From: Pseudoalteromonas sp. SMS1
Lineage (GTDB): Bacteria; Pseudomonadota; Gammaproteobacteria; Enterobacterales; Alteromonadaceae
DNA: 64,000 bases
Reading direction: 5' to 3'
Assembly: GCF_021530565.1 (NCBI RefSeq)
Contig: NZ_JAKGBI010000025.1
Span: 62,001-126,000 of the forward strand
Position numbers and translations under genes: made by a program. Below are positions 52,647-62,616 of the stretch, in pieces (within the stretch, counting starts at the first letter, position 1; every line of letters starts with the position of its first letter). The notes beneath the pieces were generated by a model that saw only the letters and a program-made list of their open reading frames with translations, was not told the DNA's origin and ran no database searches.

Positions 52647-54938
52647 ATGAACGAACCAATCAACACAGAAGCACTTTCCGGATTAACTAAAGGGATAAAA
52701 CCTGAACTCAGGATCACGGCTTCGCAGGAACAAAAGATTAAAAATCGAGACATTCAGTATAAAGCAGCAGATATCTCTTGTATCAAAGCCATCGCGCAAG
52801 CCGCGATTAATGTCGAATTATTCACCATACCTCTCTACATGACTGGTTTATACTCTATTTATGGAATGCACCCAATCGGTGATGAATCGGGTCTCTACCC
52901 AGGACGTCAATGGCCCGGGTTAGCAGCCAAAGCCGGCTCTATCCCCCAAGCGCGACAACTAGGCCATGACGTCACTTTTAATCCCCCCTTAACCAATACG
53001 CTATCAGTGAATGAACAAGTTTTTAATGGGGTCTACAGCGTTTTCATAGAGGAAATGTTACATCTTCAACTGGCATCTAACATGGCAAGCAAATTGGGGG
53101 TCACCCCTTCGTTTACAAGCTCAGCATTGATAGATAAACAGTTTGGTTGGCATTGTTACAACAACCAAACCATGATCCCACATGTCTTAGACTTCCGAGA
53201 CTGTGACAGCGACTTAGCCAAACTGAGCCCGCAGGTAAAGGCCTATTTTGAAGCTCATTTTTCTGGTGATAGCTTGCAAGACCTGAGGGTCAATGCCACT
53301 GAGCTTAATAAAGAACAAGCGCTGCTATTTCTCTTGATCGAAGAGACTGAAGAAGATGCCAAAAAAATCATCCAATCAAAGTATTTAAAACCTGGCACAG
53401 ACGGCCGTCCAAAATATTTTGAAAACGCCCCATATGATTGGTGGGAGCCAAGTTTCACCGAGTCAAACCTTCCCTTATTTGGTTCTATCGGTCATATGTA
53501 TCTGTGCTACTGGAATTACCTACAAATTCAATATAGCGATGGCCGTAGTTTATTGGATGAACTATTAGCACCCGTGCAGCGTGATTACTTCAACGTACGC
53601 CCTGGAGATGACAAATACCAAGCGCAATTCCCAGATATCGACGGCGATTTGAACACAACCGATACCACTGAACACCGTTATGATGCGCTAAAAGAAAAGC
53701 TCATGAACAATGTAAATGCAATTACAGATCAAGGTGAAGGCAATGGCGTAGCAATGATGATTTGTCAGTATTGGAGTCACGAACCATGGGCACAAAGAGT
53801 ATTGAGCACCCTGCTGTCGCAGCAAAATCAAGATGATCATACTGTTAAGCCTAAATTCCAACCCAATGAGCAAGCATTAAAAGACGATTACCCTGGCGAC
53901 CCCATCTCTGGTACCGCGTGTGCACGGATCACCAACAAACGTAAAGATCACTTTCTTATCTTTCAACAAACTCTAGAGCTGATTGTTACATATAGTGACG
54001 CGAGTAATAAAGACGATGAAAGATACATGACTTGGAGAGATTGGCACAATGAAGGGAACCGTTGGCAACCTAGTATGCTGGACCCGCATGGTGGCGATGC
54101 GGCAAAAGCTAAGCACCCAGATCTACCCAGTGCACAAGAAGTTACGCTGGCATTAAATAAACTGAGTCAAACACAAAAAAGCCTCTCCGATACCCATCAG
54201 TTATTCAGTCAATCCGCAGTGGGTACACTCAAAGGACTGACTAAAACCCTTGATCTCTACTGGTCAGGTAAAACCAGTGAATTTCCAGGTCCTGCGATGG
54301 GTGGGTCAGGTGACAGGGTCTCCATTTGTTGGGCGACAACGGGCTTAGCTCCTGATCTCGTCACAGGGATTATGCCTGCGCAAGACGATGTGCTTTATCA
54401 TGCCTGTCAAGGGATGAGTTATACCTCTGATGACACAGGCTTGCCCCCTGCTCAAGTTTATCACAGCTGTAAAGGCTCGAATGACTGTAAAGCGCAAGGT
54501 GGGTGTGGATTTGTGCATAGTACAACGTCAGGAGGTAGCTGTGGTTCTAGTGGTGCACAAGGGATTAAAAGCGCGCCAGCGGATAACAAGTGCAATAATT
54601 TAGGGGGATGTGCCGTGCCGATATCCGCATCACAATTATTCCCATCTTTACCAGCGGACGACAGCGATGGATATAAAATGCAGCTATTTCGGTTTTATGG
54701 CAAAGACCACAACTTTGAGGCCATCAGCTATATTGCACCAGATAAAGGAGATGAGCATCAAGTTTGTGCGTCCAATCGGCAGACGACCCCAATGCCTTAC
54801 AAAGAGGGTGATGCAGTCTACAAAATTGCGTGGCAAGCATATTGCAACGCGCATGGTTTGGTAGACCTACAAACCGGGGATATCCCCCAACCACCCGATG
54901 CGGATGACATTCGCCTTGCTCTTCCTCCTTCGACATGA
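52647..54938 (+). CDS. Ferritin-like domain protein with cysteine-rich C-terminal region, presumed MNIO substrate
   Basis: 763 residues from ATG 52647, preceded by AAAGGAG; no signal peptide. Residues about 38-330 form a ferritin-like four-helix domain related to VioB/iminophenyl-pyruvate dimer synthase, with likely metal ligands Glu57 (INVELFTIP) and Glu135-Glu136-x2-His139 (IEEMLHLQ). The C-terminal part has a regular cysteine pattern: Cys587, Cys608, Cys614, Cys620, Cys632, Cys649, Cys655, with C-x5-C repeats (CKGSNDCKAQGGC and CNNLGGC). It is followed nine bases later by the DUF692 and DUF2063 genes, which in characterised systems modify cysteines in partner peptides. So it may be a large substrate, or a metal enzyme maturing with them. 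Exact chemistry is unknown. Confidence 0.8.
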   Translation: MNEPINTEALSGLTKGIKPELRITASQEQKIKNRDIQYKAADISCIKAIAQAAINVELFTIPLYMTGLYSIYGMHPIGDESGLYPGRQWPGLAAKAGSIPQARQLGHDVTFNPPLTNTLSVNEQVFNGVYSVFIEEMLHLQLASNMASKLGVTPSFTSSALIDKQFGWHCYNNQTMIPHVLDFRDCDSDLAKLSPQVKAYFEAHFSGDSLQDLRVNATELNKEQALLFLLIEETEEDAKKIIQSKYLKPGTDGRPKYFENAPYDWWEPSFTESNLPLFGSIGHMYLCYWNYLQIQYSDGRSLLDELLAPVQRDYFNVRPGDDKYQAQFPDIDGDLNTTDTTEHRYDALKEKLMNNVNAITDQGEGNGVAMMICQYWSHEPWAQRVLSTLLSQQNQDDHTVKPKFQPNEQALKDDYPGDPISGTACARITNKRKDHFLIFQQTLELIVTYSDASNKDDERYMTWRDWHNEGNRWQPSMLDPHGGDAAKAKHPDLPSAQEVTLALNKLSQTQKSLSDTHQLFSQSAVGTLKGLTKTLDLYWSGKTSEFPGPAMGGSGDRVSICWATTGLAPDLVTGIMPAQDDVLYHACQGMSYTSDDTGLPPAQVYHSCKGSNDCKAQGGCGFVHSTTSGGSCGSSGAQGIKSAPADNKCNNLGGCAVPISASQLFPSLPADDSDGYKMQLFRFYGKDHNFEAISYIAPDKGDEHQVCASNRQTTPMPYKEGDAVYKIAWQAYCNAHGLVDLQTGDIPQPPDADDIRLALPPST

Positions 54939-54947
54939 GCCAACATA

Positions 54948-55940
54948 ATGTCAAAAAACGACGTAAAAGAGGCGCAGTATCATACTGCGGCCTCTATATC
55001 TAATAAGAAAAACCTTGGATTTGGCGTGGGGTTACGAAGTCAGCATTATCCACATTTAATGAATCAGGTCGATCACACAGCACAAAGGCCCGTCGATTGG
55101 TTTGAGATTATCAGCGAAAACTACATCGATAACTTTGGTTACGGCCGTCATGTGCTTGAAACCCTAAAAGCTCATTACCCCATTATCATGCATGGTGTAT
55201 CTATGAACATCGGGAGTACGGATAGGCTCGATTATACTTATCTGAAAAAGCTCAAAGCACTGAGTGATTTCGTAAATCCTGTTTGGATATCGGATCACTT
55301 GTGTTGGACTGGCGTTGCAGGCGTCAACAGTCATGATTTGCTGCCTATGCCCCTCAATGAAGAGAGTCTCGCACATGTTATTCGCCGCGTAAATCAAGTC
55401 CAGGATGTGCTAGAGCGCCCCATTGTATTGGAAAACCCATCGACTTATTTAGAGTACTGCCATTCAAGCCTAAGCGAACCAGACTTTTTTACCGAACTGG
55501 TGAGTGCGACTGGCTGCAACATGCTCTTAGATGTTAATAATGTCTTTGTCTGCGCTTTTAATCATGGGTTTGATCCTCACTCATACATTAAAGCTTTGCC
55601 CCATCACCATATTGTACAAATTCACGTAGCAGGACCCAGTGACTGTGGAGACTGCCTCATTGACACTCATGACCAACCTGTCCCTCAACGCGTCTGGGAG
55701 CTGTATGCCTTAGCCCAGCAACTAACTGGCGGAGTATCAACGCTATTGGAGTGGGACGCCAATATTCCGCCATTTGAAGAATTAGTGGTAGAACTGAACA
55801 AAGCTAAAACGGTGCACAACGGAGAGCTCCCCTTACAAAGTGTGCTTCAGAGCACACAGGTTCAATTTTCGACACCTGTGGTACAGGAAATGCATCACAA
55901 TACGGACCTAGTACACAGCTTAAAGCCGGTAGCAACATGA
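54948..55940 (+). CDS. DUF692 multinuclear iron oxidase (MNIO, MbnB/BufB-like)
   Basis: 330-residue TIM barrel of the MNIO family. Iron-site motifs are all visible: His82 in MHGVSMNIG, Asp116-His117 in WISDHLCW, His129 in HDLLPMP, Glu162-Asn163 in LENPSTY, Asp195/Asn198 in LLDVNNV, His226 in IHVAGP, Asp239/His241 in DTHD and Glu268 in LLEWD. Characterised members (MbnB, TglH, BufB, ChrH) oxidatively modify cysteines in a precursor, usually with a partner protein. It starts nine bases after the ferritin-like gene with no clear ribosome site, implying coupling, and ends overlapping the partner gene as ATGA. Confidence 0.95.
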   Translation: MSKNDVKEAQYHTAASISNKKNLGFGVGLRSQHYPHLMNQVDHTAQRPVDWFEIISENYIDNFGYGRHVLETLKAHYPIIMHGVSMNIGSTDRLDYTYLKKLKALSDFVNPVWISDHLCWTGVAGVNSHDLLPMPLNEESLAHVIRRVNQVQDVLERPIVLENPSTYLEYCHSSLSEPDFFTELVSATGCNMLLDVNNVFVCAFNHGFDPHSYIKALPHHHIVQIHVAGPSDCGDCLIDTHDQPVPQRVWELYALAQQLTGGVSTLLEWDANIPPFEELVVELNKAKTVHNGELPLQSVLQSTQVQFSTPVVQEMHHNTDLVHSLKPVAT

Positions 55941-56839
55941 CTCATTCAACGCCAGAACTCGAACAATTACAGCACTGGTTGTCTCAAGTTTTAATTTCAA
56001 GAGGTGACCTGCCACAAAAGTTAGCAAACGCAGCGCAACGCGATGGTTTAACGCTCGAACAGTGTATCAAGTCGACATCGCAGCTAAGCGCCCAGCGAAG
56101 AATTGATATCTATGCGGCAGGTTATGTTATGCGTCTAGTGGAGTGTCTCAAGTGCGAGTTTTCGCTGCTTTGTACTTTTATGGGCTCTGAAGTGTTTGAA
56201 GTCTTTGCGAAGGCATACATCGTGACATTACCATCACGCTCATTTACGTTACACACGCTGGGACAGTCCTTCGTCAGATTTTTGACCAACACACGCCCAC
56301 AGGGGCGTTTTGATGAACAGCAAACAACTATGTTTGATGTGCCACTTGAATTAGCGCGATTCGAGCGCGCAAAGGCAGAAGTTCTACTTGCTGATGGGCT
56401 GGAAAATATTCCGACAACGCATACAGCGTTCAATGAATTCGAGTTGCTCGGAGGTTGCGCTTCATTGAGTTTGATAGCACCACCTTGTTTACGCCTGCTG
56501 GTGAGTGAATATGATCTACTGCCATTGATTACTCAGCTTGAAAACGGTATAGCCCATTCATTACCCCCAAGAGAAACTCGTTACATCGCTCTGAGCCGAC
56601 AAAATTATCGACTGGTTACTCAACCACTGACCCAATGGCAAGCAGACCTGCTAGTGCATTGCAATCAAGCAATTTCATTCGAGCAGGCAATCATTCAAAG
56701 TGCACATCGACAAGGGCTCGACCCGACTCAACTTAGATCTCAGCTGGCGATGTGGTTACCCGCCGCAGTTGCGTGTGGATTGCTGGTTGTAGAACGGTTA
56801 AAAAGCCCGGCTTTAACGATGGCCAACGCTTCATATTAA
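55937..56839 (+). CDS. DUF2063 putative DNA-binding-domain protein, MNIO partner (MbnC/BufC-like)
   Basis: 300 residues. The N-terminal 100-110 residues fit the DUF2063 domain (LSAQRRIDIYAAGYVMRLVECL, a motif seen in MbnC/BufC/HvfC partners). Its role in characterised systems is to form a complex with the DUF692 enzyme and bind the substrate leader; the DNA-binding label is a family name. It is translationally coupled to the oxidase gene, strong evidence for one complex. It ends before a convergent hairpin. Confidence 0.9.
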   Translation: MTHSTPELEQLQHWLSQVLISRGDLPQKLANAAQRDGLTLEQCIKSTSQLSAQRRIDIYAAGYVMRLVECLKCEFSLLCTFMGSEVFEVFAKAYIVTLPSRSFTLHTLGQSFVRFLTNTRPQGRFDEQQTTMFDVPLELARFERAKAEVLLADGLENIPTTHTAFNEFELLGGCASLSLIAPPCLRLLVSEYDLLPLITQLENGIAHSLPPRETRYIALSRQNYRLVTQPLTQWQADLLVHCNQAISFEQAIIQSAHRQGLDPTQLRSQLAMWLPAAVACGLLVVERLKSPALTMANASY

Positions 56840-56943
56840 GTCGAAGGTGTTTAAAACTGGATAATCGGATTAGCATGAATAGCAGAGTGCGCCTGGGTAC
56901 TGCACATGCTTCACAAAATGGTACTCTGCTCGTAAACAGATTA

Positions 56944-56973
56944 CGTGGCCACTGTTCAAAAAACAGGGCCACG
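56944..56973. terminator. Bidirectional hairpin between the MNIO operon and FG-GAP lipoprotein gene
   Basis: CGTGGCC-CTGTT pairs with AACAG-GGCCACG with a single bulged A, a 12-base-pair stem between two convergent genes. The following T tract is weak on both strands. Confidence 0.6.
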
Positions 56974-56983
56974 ACTTTAATAG

Positions 56984-59900
56984 TTAGTGTATCTGAAACA
57001 TCGCATTGGATGTGGTCAATAACACATTCAGCTTTCCGTTGTCGTCGAGTCTCACTTTTAACCCATCTCGATTAGACATACCAGGTAGCTTAGGGCTACG
57101 GCTAATCTTATTTCCTTTTGAATCAGTGAACACAACATGAGCATAGGTATCTTCGTCCCAATAACCACGTCCAGTTTGCGTAACTAGTATCAACCCTTGA
57201 TTATTGTCCTCGGTTGGTGACACCGCCAAATGAACGACATTTTCTGCTAATGTTTTGTGGTGTACTTGCTCCAACTGCTCATTGTTTATGTCAAAGACAT
57301 AGATTTCAGATTGCACGTCTGAATAATAGCTATCAGTATTGCTTAAGCACACAATTTCAAGTGCTGCATCACTGTCATAATTGAAATACTCCACCTGGGT
57401 ACATATTTGCTCTATGGTACTTTTCTCTGATAATGAGCCATTAGTGAGTTCTAGCAAGCTCAGATTGTCAGTGGCAACCACCATAGACAGTGATCCGTTT
57501 AAGTGCGTAGTAAAATCACGCAGTGAGCCTGATACAGTGTAACTTGCCACCATAGATTGATTGTATGTATCGACGAGTTTGACAGAATTATTCGTGCCAA
57601 ACATAGCATCTTTCACATTGTCCCCATTGACATCCGCGGCATCAACCGTGATCAATTGATCATTTGAATCAACGGGTAATTGATAAGTAATCGTATGCGT
57701 TGCCAGCTCCATTATACCAAGCCCCGTTGTATATGTTTCGGTGTTAGGTACTAGAAGCTCCGTCAATCCATCGTTATTAAAATCAGCTGTGATCGACGCT
57801 TTGTGACCACTCCAGTTACTTGAAATCACATCCGACAACGTTAAGTCGCCCCGTTTGCTCATGTGCGCAACACGGCTCCCATCGTAACCAGAATTTGTTC
57901 GGGGTAAAAAGAAGATAGCGCTTTCAGTGGTTTCATTTGTTTTAGCCCACCCAGCAGGCGTAAACGTGCCTAGTTGCGGGGCGATTTGATCGCTTCTCAC
58001 TGTTACCCCCCCCGCATCGATGTCTGCTGTAACTAACATATCCGCGCCTGAAGACGTTATCCCTGTGCCCCATAACAATTCGGGTTTACCATCATTATCA
58101 CTGTCACCTACCTGTAAAGAACTTGAGCCATGATCGACCTTATCCGCCGTCCATAAGCTTTCAAACGACTTATCACTCTTAAAATTGTAGGCGTGTATAT
58201 TACCCCATTGGCAATCACCTAAAATGAGCTCATCACTCTCGTCATCATCGATATTATCAGCGGTAATGGAGCAAAGATCATGTTCCTCTAACGTGGCTAA
58301 CTGGGATTTATCAACCGCCGAATACACGACAATCCCATTGTTATAACCAACGATTTCATCAATGCCATCACCGTTTAAATCAGCCGTCGTTAAAAGTCGG
58401 TGGCCGAACGAGTTACCACTCAGCCATTGGTTTTCCCAAGACGCCATGTCGTAAACTAGCCCTGTATTAACCACGAGTTCAAGGTTTGGGTCTTCATCAA
58501 CATTTGCAATCTCGATTGCATTAGCGTCGTCTACATTCGTTTCAAATAGCGTTTCATGGCCAGAGTCCAGCTTGTGTACACTCAGCGTTTTAGAGCTGTA
58601 ATAATCACTATCGTCACTGCGAATAACCGCCAATTCAGGTAAACCATCATTATTGATGTCTGCAAGGGCGCCAGATAAAATATCGCCTTCGAAAGAAATG
58701 AGTTCTCGGGCTGGCGCATTTAATCCATCAATAACACTCAAACCTTTTGTTGTCAGGACATAAATTTCTTTTTCAGCGTCACTGTCAATATTAGCAGCAA
58801 AAAGTTGTTGAATGGTTCCAGCTGTCGGTAACGAGTATGGATACAACCACTTTTGTTCTGGTTCACCGTTCTCATTGGTCAACAAGGTCACTCGGTATTG
58901 ATTATCCGTTGTCAGGATTTCATTCTTTTGGTCGCCATCGAAATCGCCAATAATAATGTTGCCATCGCGTTTCGGTACTTCGATGCCCGAACGAGCAATT
59001 GGCAATGGCTTTGCTGTATTTACAGTGACAGAAATAGATGATTCTGCAGGATTTTGTTCATCACCTGTGGCAAAGTTAAAAAAGTAATCTTGTGAAGAAA
59101 ACAGCGTTTCTGCTGGTGCTGTCCACGTAATTTTGCCATCTTCGCCAACCACGGCACCAGATGGTCCAGACAATAAAGTCCCCACCTTTGGTGCATGAAT
59201 CTTATCGGGGTCAATGGTCATCACAGCAAACTCTATGTGCTGGTTTGGAGAAATTGATTGTGGCAACTCAGTCACCTCAATATAACTCGGTGCATCTGCT
59301 AGCTCAATTGCAATCCGGTTACTCAAAACCGTGTTTGCGCTATCAGAGACGCTCATTGCCACCTCTAAGGTGTCACCATAAACCGCAATACCAGCAGGCA
59401 ATGTATTGGTGATTTGATCCGCAATTAATTCATTATTCAAGTACCATGCGAAGCTGACTTGCAATTCTTCAATTGGCGTATCTGAATCATAATAATCACC
59501 TGTTTGTACCGTAATTGGCGTAGTGGTATCCGTTTGATGATTGGCGTAATAATAAGGCGCATATACAGTCGGCGGTAAGGACATAAGATCGATAGCAACA
59601 GGGTTAATAGTTGCCTCCTGTCCTGCCATAAACTTGTAAATATCAGTAATATACGCACCAAAATCATATTGACCATCTAAGTCAGAATCGACGTAATACG
59701 CTGTCTGATAATTCGAGAATTCAATGGTCGCACTGTTATTAAGGCCTGAAAACTTAATTTTTCCATCATAAAAGTGAGGGCTATCGCCACGCAGATCAGC
59801 AGTACTTACTGAAACAACCCCAGCATCCCCAATTTTTACAGTGCCAGTCATCGTGAAGCTCTCTGTTGAGCTATAATAATCCAACTCTTTAAATGACAGT

Positions 59901-60577
59901 TGAGACAGCACCTGATCGCCACTTTGGTCCTCAATCAATAAGTTTTGACTGATTGAGGCATTGCCAGCACTGTTAGGGTCCGCAGTTACTTTTACACTGC
60001 CAGTCAGTTTTTCAGAGTTTTCGTTGTATGACATTTCAAATGCATCAACATACACCCCCATCTCCACTTTACCCGCATCACTCTGGGATACTTTAACAGT
60101 AATGGTACCTGAAACCTTCTGGCCGCTGAAATTGACACAATCAGTAAATTTCGCAATTGCCGTTCCTTCTCCTGACTCGTTAACTTGGCCAGAATATCTC
60201 ACTGTACCTTGTACAAAGCAGGCTTGTGTACCATCAATTTTGCCATCACTGGATACATGGTTTTCTATCGCAGGAAGCTCAAACGTGGTTAATGAGCTCG
60301 CTGAGTCATCGAACATATGGGCAAGTGCTTTTTGTACTAATGCGGGTTCAATTTGGGCCTGAGTATCAATGCCTGAATAGCGGCTCTTTACAAGTTGATT
60401 GGCCGCGCTTTCTAATTCAGCGAAGGTTTTACCCTGCGCATTGCTCACCGTCTCAGATGCTTGGTTTTCGATTTTTTGTTGTTCTGATAGGTTATTGTCC
60501 GAGCCCGAAGAGCCACCACAACCTGTTAGCACCAAAGTCAATGCCAAGGCGACGGAGGAGTGTTTAAAGTTTTTCAT
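56984..60577 (-). CDS. Very large FG-GAP/VCBS repeat lipoprotein
   Basis: About 1197 residues. A lipoprotein signal ends in LTGCGG (Cys at about 20). The N-terminal 400 residues are beta-rich, then an Ig-like section, and the C-terminal 650 residues contain at least seven FG-GAP/VCBS calcium-type motifs, for example DFDGDQKNEI, DINNDGLPEL, DLNGDGIDEI, DSDNDGKPEL, DFNNDGLTEL. These form an integrin-like beta-propeller used in adhesion or binding. It is probably at the outer surface. A start at 60592 would add five residues. Binding partner unknown. Confidence 0.85.
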   Translation of the reverse strand: MKNFKHSSVALALTLVLTGCGGSSGSDNNLSEQQKIENQASETVSNAQGKTFAELESAANQLVKSRYSGIDTQAQIEPALVQKALAHMFDDSASSLTTFELPAIENHVSSDGKIDGTQACFVQGTVRYSGQVNESGEGTAIAKFTDCVNFSGQKVSGTITVKVSQSDAGKVEMGVYVDAFEMSYNENSEKLTGSVKVTADPNSAGNASISQNLLIEDQSGDQVLSQLSFKELDYYSSTESFTMTGTVKIGDAGVVSVSTADLRGDSPHFYDGKIKFSGLNNSATIEFSNYQTAYYVDSDLDGQYDFGAYITDIYKFMAGQEATINPVAIDLMSLPPTVYAPYYYANHQTDTTTPITVQTGDYYDSDTPIEELQVSFAWYLNNELIADQITNTLPAGIAVYGDTLEVAMSVSDSANTVLSNRIAIELADAPSYIEVTELPQSISPNQHIEFAVMTIDPDKIHAPKVGTLLSGPSGAVVGEDGKITWTAPAETLFSSQDYFFNFATGDEQNPAESSISVTVNTAKPLPIARSGIEVPKRDGNIIIGDFDGDQKNEILTTDNQYRVTLLTNENGEPEQKWLYPYSLPTAGTIQQLFAANIDSDAEKEIYVLTTKGLSVIDGLNAPARELISFEGDILSGALADINNDGLPELAVIRSDDSDYYSSKTLSVHKLDSGHETLFETNVDDANAIEIANVDEDPNLELVVNTGLVYDMASWENQWLSGNSFGHRLLTTADLNGDGIDEIVGYNNGIVVYSAVDKSQLATLEEHDLCSITADNIDDDESDELILGDCQWGNIHAYNFKSDKSFESLWTADKVDHGSSSLQVGDSDNDGKPELLWGTGITSSGADMLVTADIDAGGVTVRSDQIAPQLGTFTPAGWAKTNETTESAIFFLPRTNSGYDGSRVAHMSKRGDLTLSDVISSNWSGHKASITADFNNDGLTELLVPNTETYTTGLGIMELATHTITYQLPVDSNDQLITVDAADVNGDNVKDAMFGTNNSVKLVDTYNQSMVASYTVSGSLRDFTTHLNGSLSMVVATDNLSLLELTNGSLSEKSTIEQICTQVEYFNYDSDAALEIVCLSNTDSYYSDVQSEIYVFDINNEQLEQVHHKTLAENVVHLAVSPTEDNNQGLILVTQTGRGYWDEDTYAHVVFTDSKGNKISRSPKLPGMSNRDGLKVRLDDNGKLNVLLTTSNAMFQIH

Positions 60578-61342
60578 AATAGAAAAATCCATTTTAGTTA
60601 TAAATTCGTTTTATCGGGACAATTGTACCTATTTTATTTATGACATTCAAAAAGACTTTATACATGTCTGCCAAGCGACAAAACCACATTGCCCCCTCAT
60701 TAATCACTTTGTTTCATATATGATTCGCCATTCCGACATCGAAATAACAAGACAGACCACCAGCCAGTGACATTGCGAAATACAATACATGCTACATTTA
60801 TATCATTCGAAAAAAGTGGCTGAACGATTGTGCTTCGTACCAGCCGAACTAATGAAAGTTTCCTTTCGTACGCAAGGTAGGACAAAACTAATAAAACAGA
60901 CAAAATGCCAAAATATATTTATATATATCAATATTTTGACATTTTCATGCCGACCATTTTTGTATACACAAGACACATTAGTGATTATTTACTGTAACGT
61001 GCTTAGCAAACGGCCGGCGACATTGGCGTATTCTCTAGGCAAGTGGCGCCGACGAAACGCACTAAATCTATGCAGCTCCCCGTTGAGGGGAACGATACAA
61101 AGCGCAATGACATTAACTTTCACACACATTCGCCTTGTCCAAAGAGATTAATGTGTATGGAACTGAATTAATTAGTCGTGGCAATTGATAGTGGAAATTA
61201 TCGAACTAAACTTACCCTACAGCGGTAAAACTGAGCGTTCGCCAAAAGCATGCGCCCCCTTCTCTGTACAACATGCTGTGATTTTTTTGCTGAACGAGAT
61301 GTAGTGACAATGACATATCGATTCGATGGCTAAGGAGGCCAA
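60578..61342. other. Intergenic region with no supported gene
   Basis: About 760 bases between the FG-GAP lipoprotein and the small membrane protein. Frames of up to 120 codons occur (for example 60789-61151) but lack ribosome sites and family resemblance. A small stem TCCCC-gttga-GGGGA sits at 61077-61091. No promoter can be placed with confidence. Confidence 0.4.
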
Positions 61343-61759
61343 ATGACAAGCAATAAACCCAATCAGGATCGCCATGCTCATGTTAAGCAATTACTCAGTA
61401 AAATGGATCCTGAAGTCGCCGCCAGCTTTAATTATAAACAGCGTAAAGCGCTGCAAAAAGTCATCAATACTCGCGATTGGAACAGCCATAAAATTGATTT
61501 TCGTCCCACACTCGCGCTGCCATTTTTGCCTTGGAGCTTTTATTTTGTTTTTCTTGGTGGGGTGAATAAACGTAACTTAAGTTCTTCGGAACGATTCACT
61601 GCGGCACTGGCTTTTATAACCGCCTTGCTTATTGTTGGATTCATCGCGCTCGGAATTGTTTTTGTTATCCTTTATTTACTTAAATCCTGGCTAGGTATTG
61701 ATATTTTCCCTGATGAATCACTAGGTTTGTGGGATCAAGTTAAAACACTGTTTAGTTAA
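61343..61759 (+). CDS. Conserved two-segment membrane protein of unknown function
   Basis: 138 residues. A charged, helical N-terminal part (DRHAHVKQLLSKMDPEVAASF) is followed by RNWNSHKIDFRP-like sequence and two hydrophobic segments (about 55-75 and 93-118), then a short tail WDQVKTLFS. The pattern recurs in Alteromonadales and Vibrionales hypothetical proteins as far as I recall. AAGGAGG lies directly before ATG 61343, so the start is secure. Function unknown. Confidence 0.75.
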   Translation: MTSNKPNQDRHAHVKQLLSKMDPEVAASFNYKQRKALQKVINTRDWNSHKIDFRPTLALPFLPWSFYFVFLGGVNKRNLSSSERFTAALAFITALLIVGFIALGIVFVILYLLKSWLGIDIFPDESLGLWDQVKTLFS

Positions 61760-62010
61760 CTGAGTACGTACAATGACGAGGCGATAAAGGTACAAGACAA
61801 AGACAGACTATAAGCGCCCTTACGATGAACTTTCCTTCACCCGCGGTTATGTGGTGCGTTCTTCCCCATTAACCAATAAGTGTTTATTTCATTGTCCTCA
61901 TATTTAATTGTTGCCTAGTCAACTGGTATTACAATAAAAGTTTGCTAGGCTTGCTATATAAGTTTGTCTCACTGACATGTCAAAGATATCCAAACTAAGC
62001 AGGTACTTGG

Positions 62011-62616
62011 ATGCAACTATCAGAATTACAAATAGACTATATTAAAGAGCTGTTCAATGTTGGGTTGGGTGAAGCCATTGTTGAGCTTAATGATATGATT
62101 AATGAAGAAATTTTGATGTCGGTACCAAGTTTCGACTTGTTCGAAAAAAACGCAATTTTCAGTAAGCTTCAAATAGAATCCAGCCGAAATGTCACTGCTG
62201 TGGTATTACCAATACAAGGAGAGATGGAGTGCAATGGCATTCTCTTGTTCCCTGCACAACATAGCTTGAACTTAGTAAGAAAAGTGCTGAAAGAAACCAG
62301 TGGTGCAGATACGTTAACCGCACTAGAAGTTGAGTCCCTGACAGAAATATCGAGCATTATTCTAGATGCCATTATTACGTCAATTAGTGACATGATGCAC
62401 GTTTCAATAAGCACCGCGATGCCGATGGCCTACTCTGGTACTTTTCAAGACCTCGTTGATAAATACTATGTTGGTGACACAGTCATGTCTGTGGGTATGC
62501 ACTTTGAAATTAAAGATAGCCAAGTAAGAGGCGATATTTTATTTGTACAAGATATTCTCGTCATTGAAGATTTTCTAGAGAAAACCAATCAAATGCTGTC
62601 AGAATTGGGGCTTTAA
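62011..62616 (+). CDS. CheC-type chemotaxis phosphatase
   Basis: 201 residues of the CheC/CheX/FliY family. The first phosphatase site is intact: Asp9-x3-Glu13-x2-Asn16-x22-Pro39 in DYIKELFNVGLGEA. The second, near SLTEISSIILDAI, has lost its Asn (Ser instead), so only one active site is likely. Such proteins dephosphorylate CheY-P or a related receiver. The stop overlaps the start of the GGDEF gene as TAATG, implying a joint function; the receiver target is not in the window. Confidence 0.85.
   Translation: MQLSELQIDYIKELFNVGLGEAIVELNDMINEEILMSVPSFDLFEKNAIFSKLQIESSRNVTAVVLPIQGEMECNGILLFPAQHSLNLVRKVLKETSGADTLTALEVESLTEISSIILDAIITSISDMMHVSISTAMPMAYSGTFQDLVDKYYVGDTVMSVGMHFEIKDSQVRGDILFVQDILVIEDFLEKTNQMLSELGL

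Noticed and set aside
60789..61151. 120-codon frame in the intergenic region
   Set aside because: Cysteine- and arginine-rich product without a ribosome site; likely chance reading of non-coding DNA.
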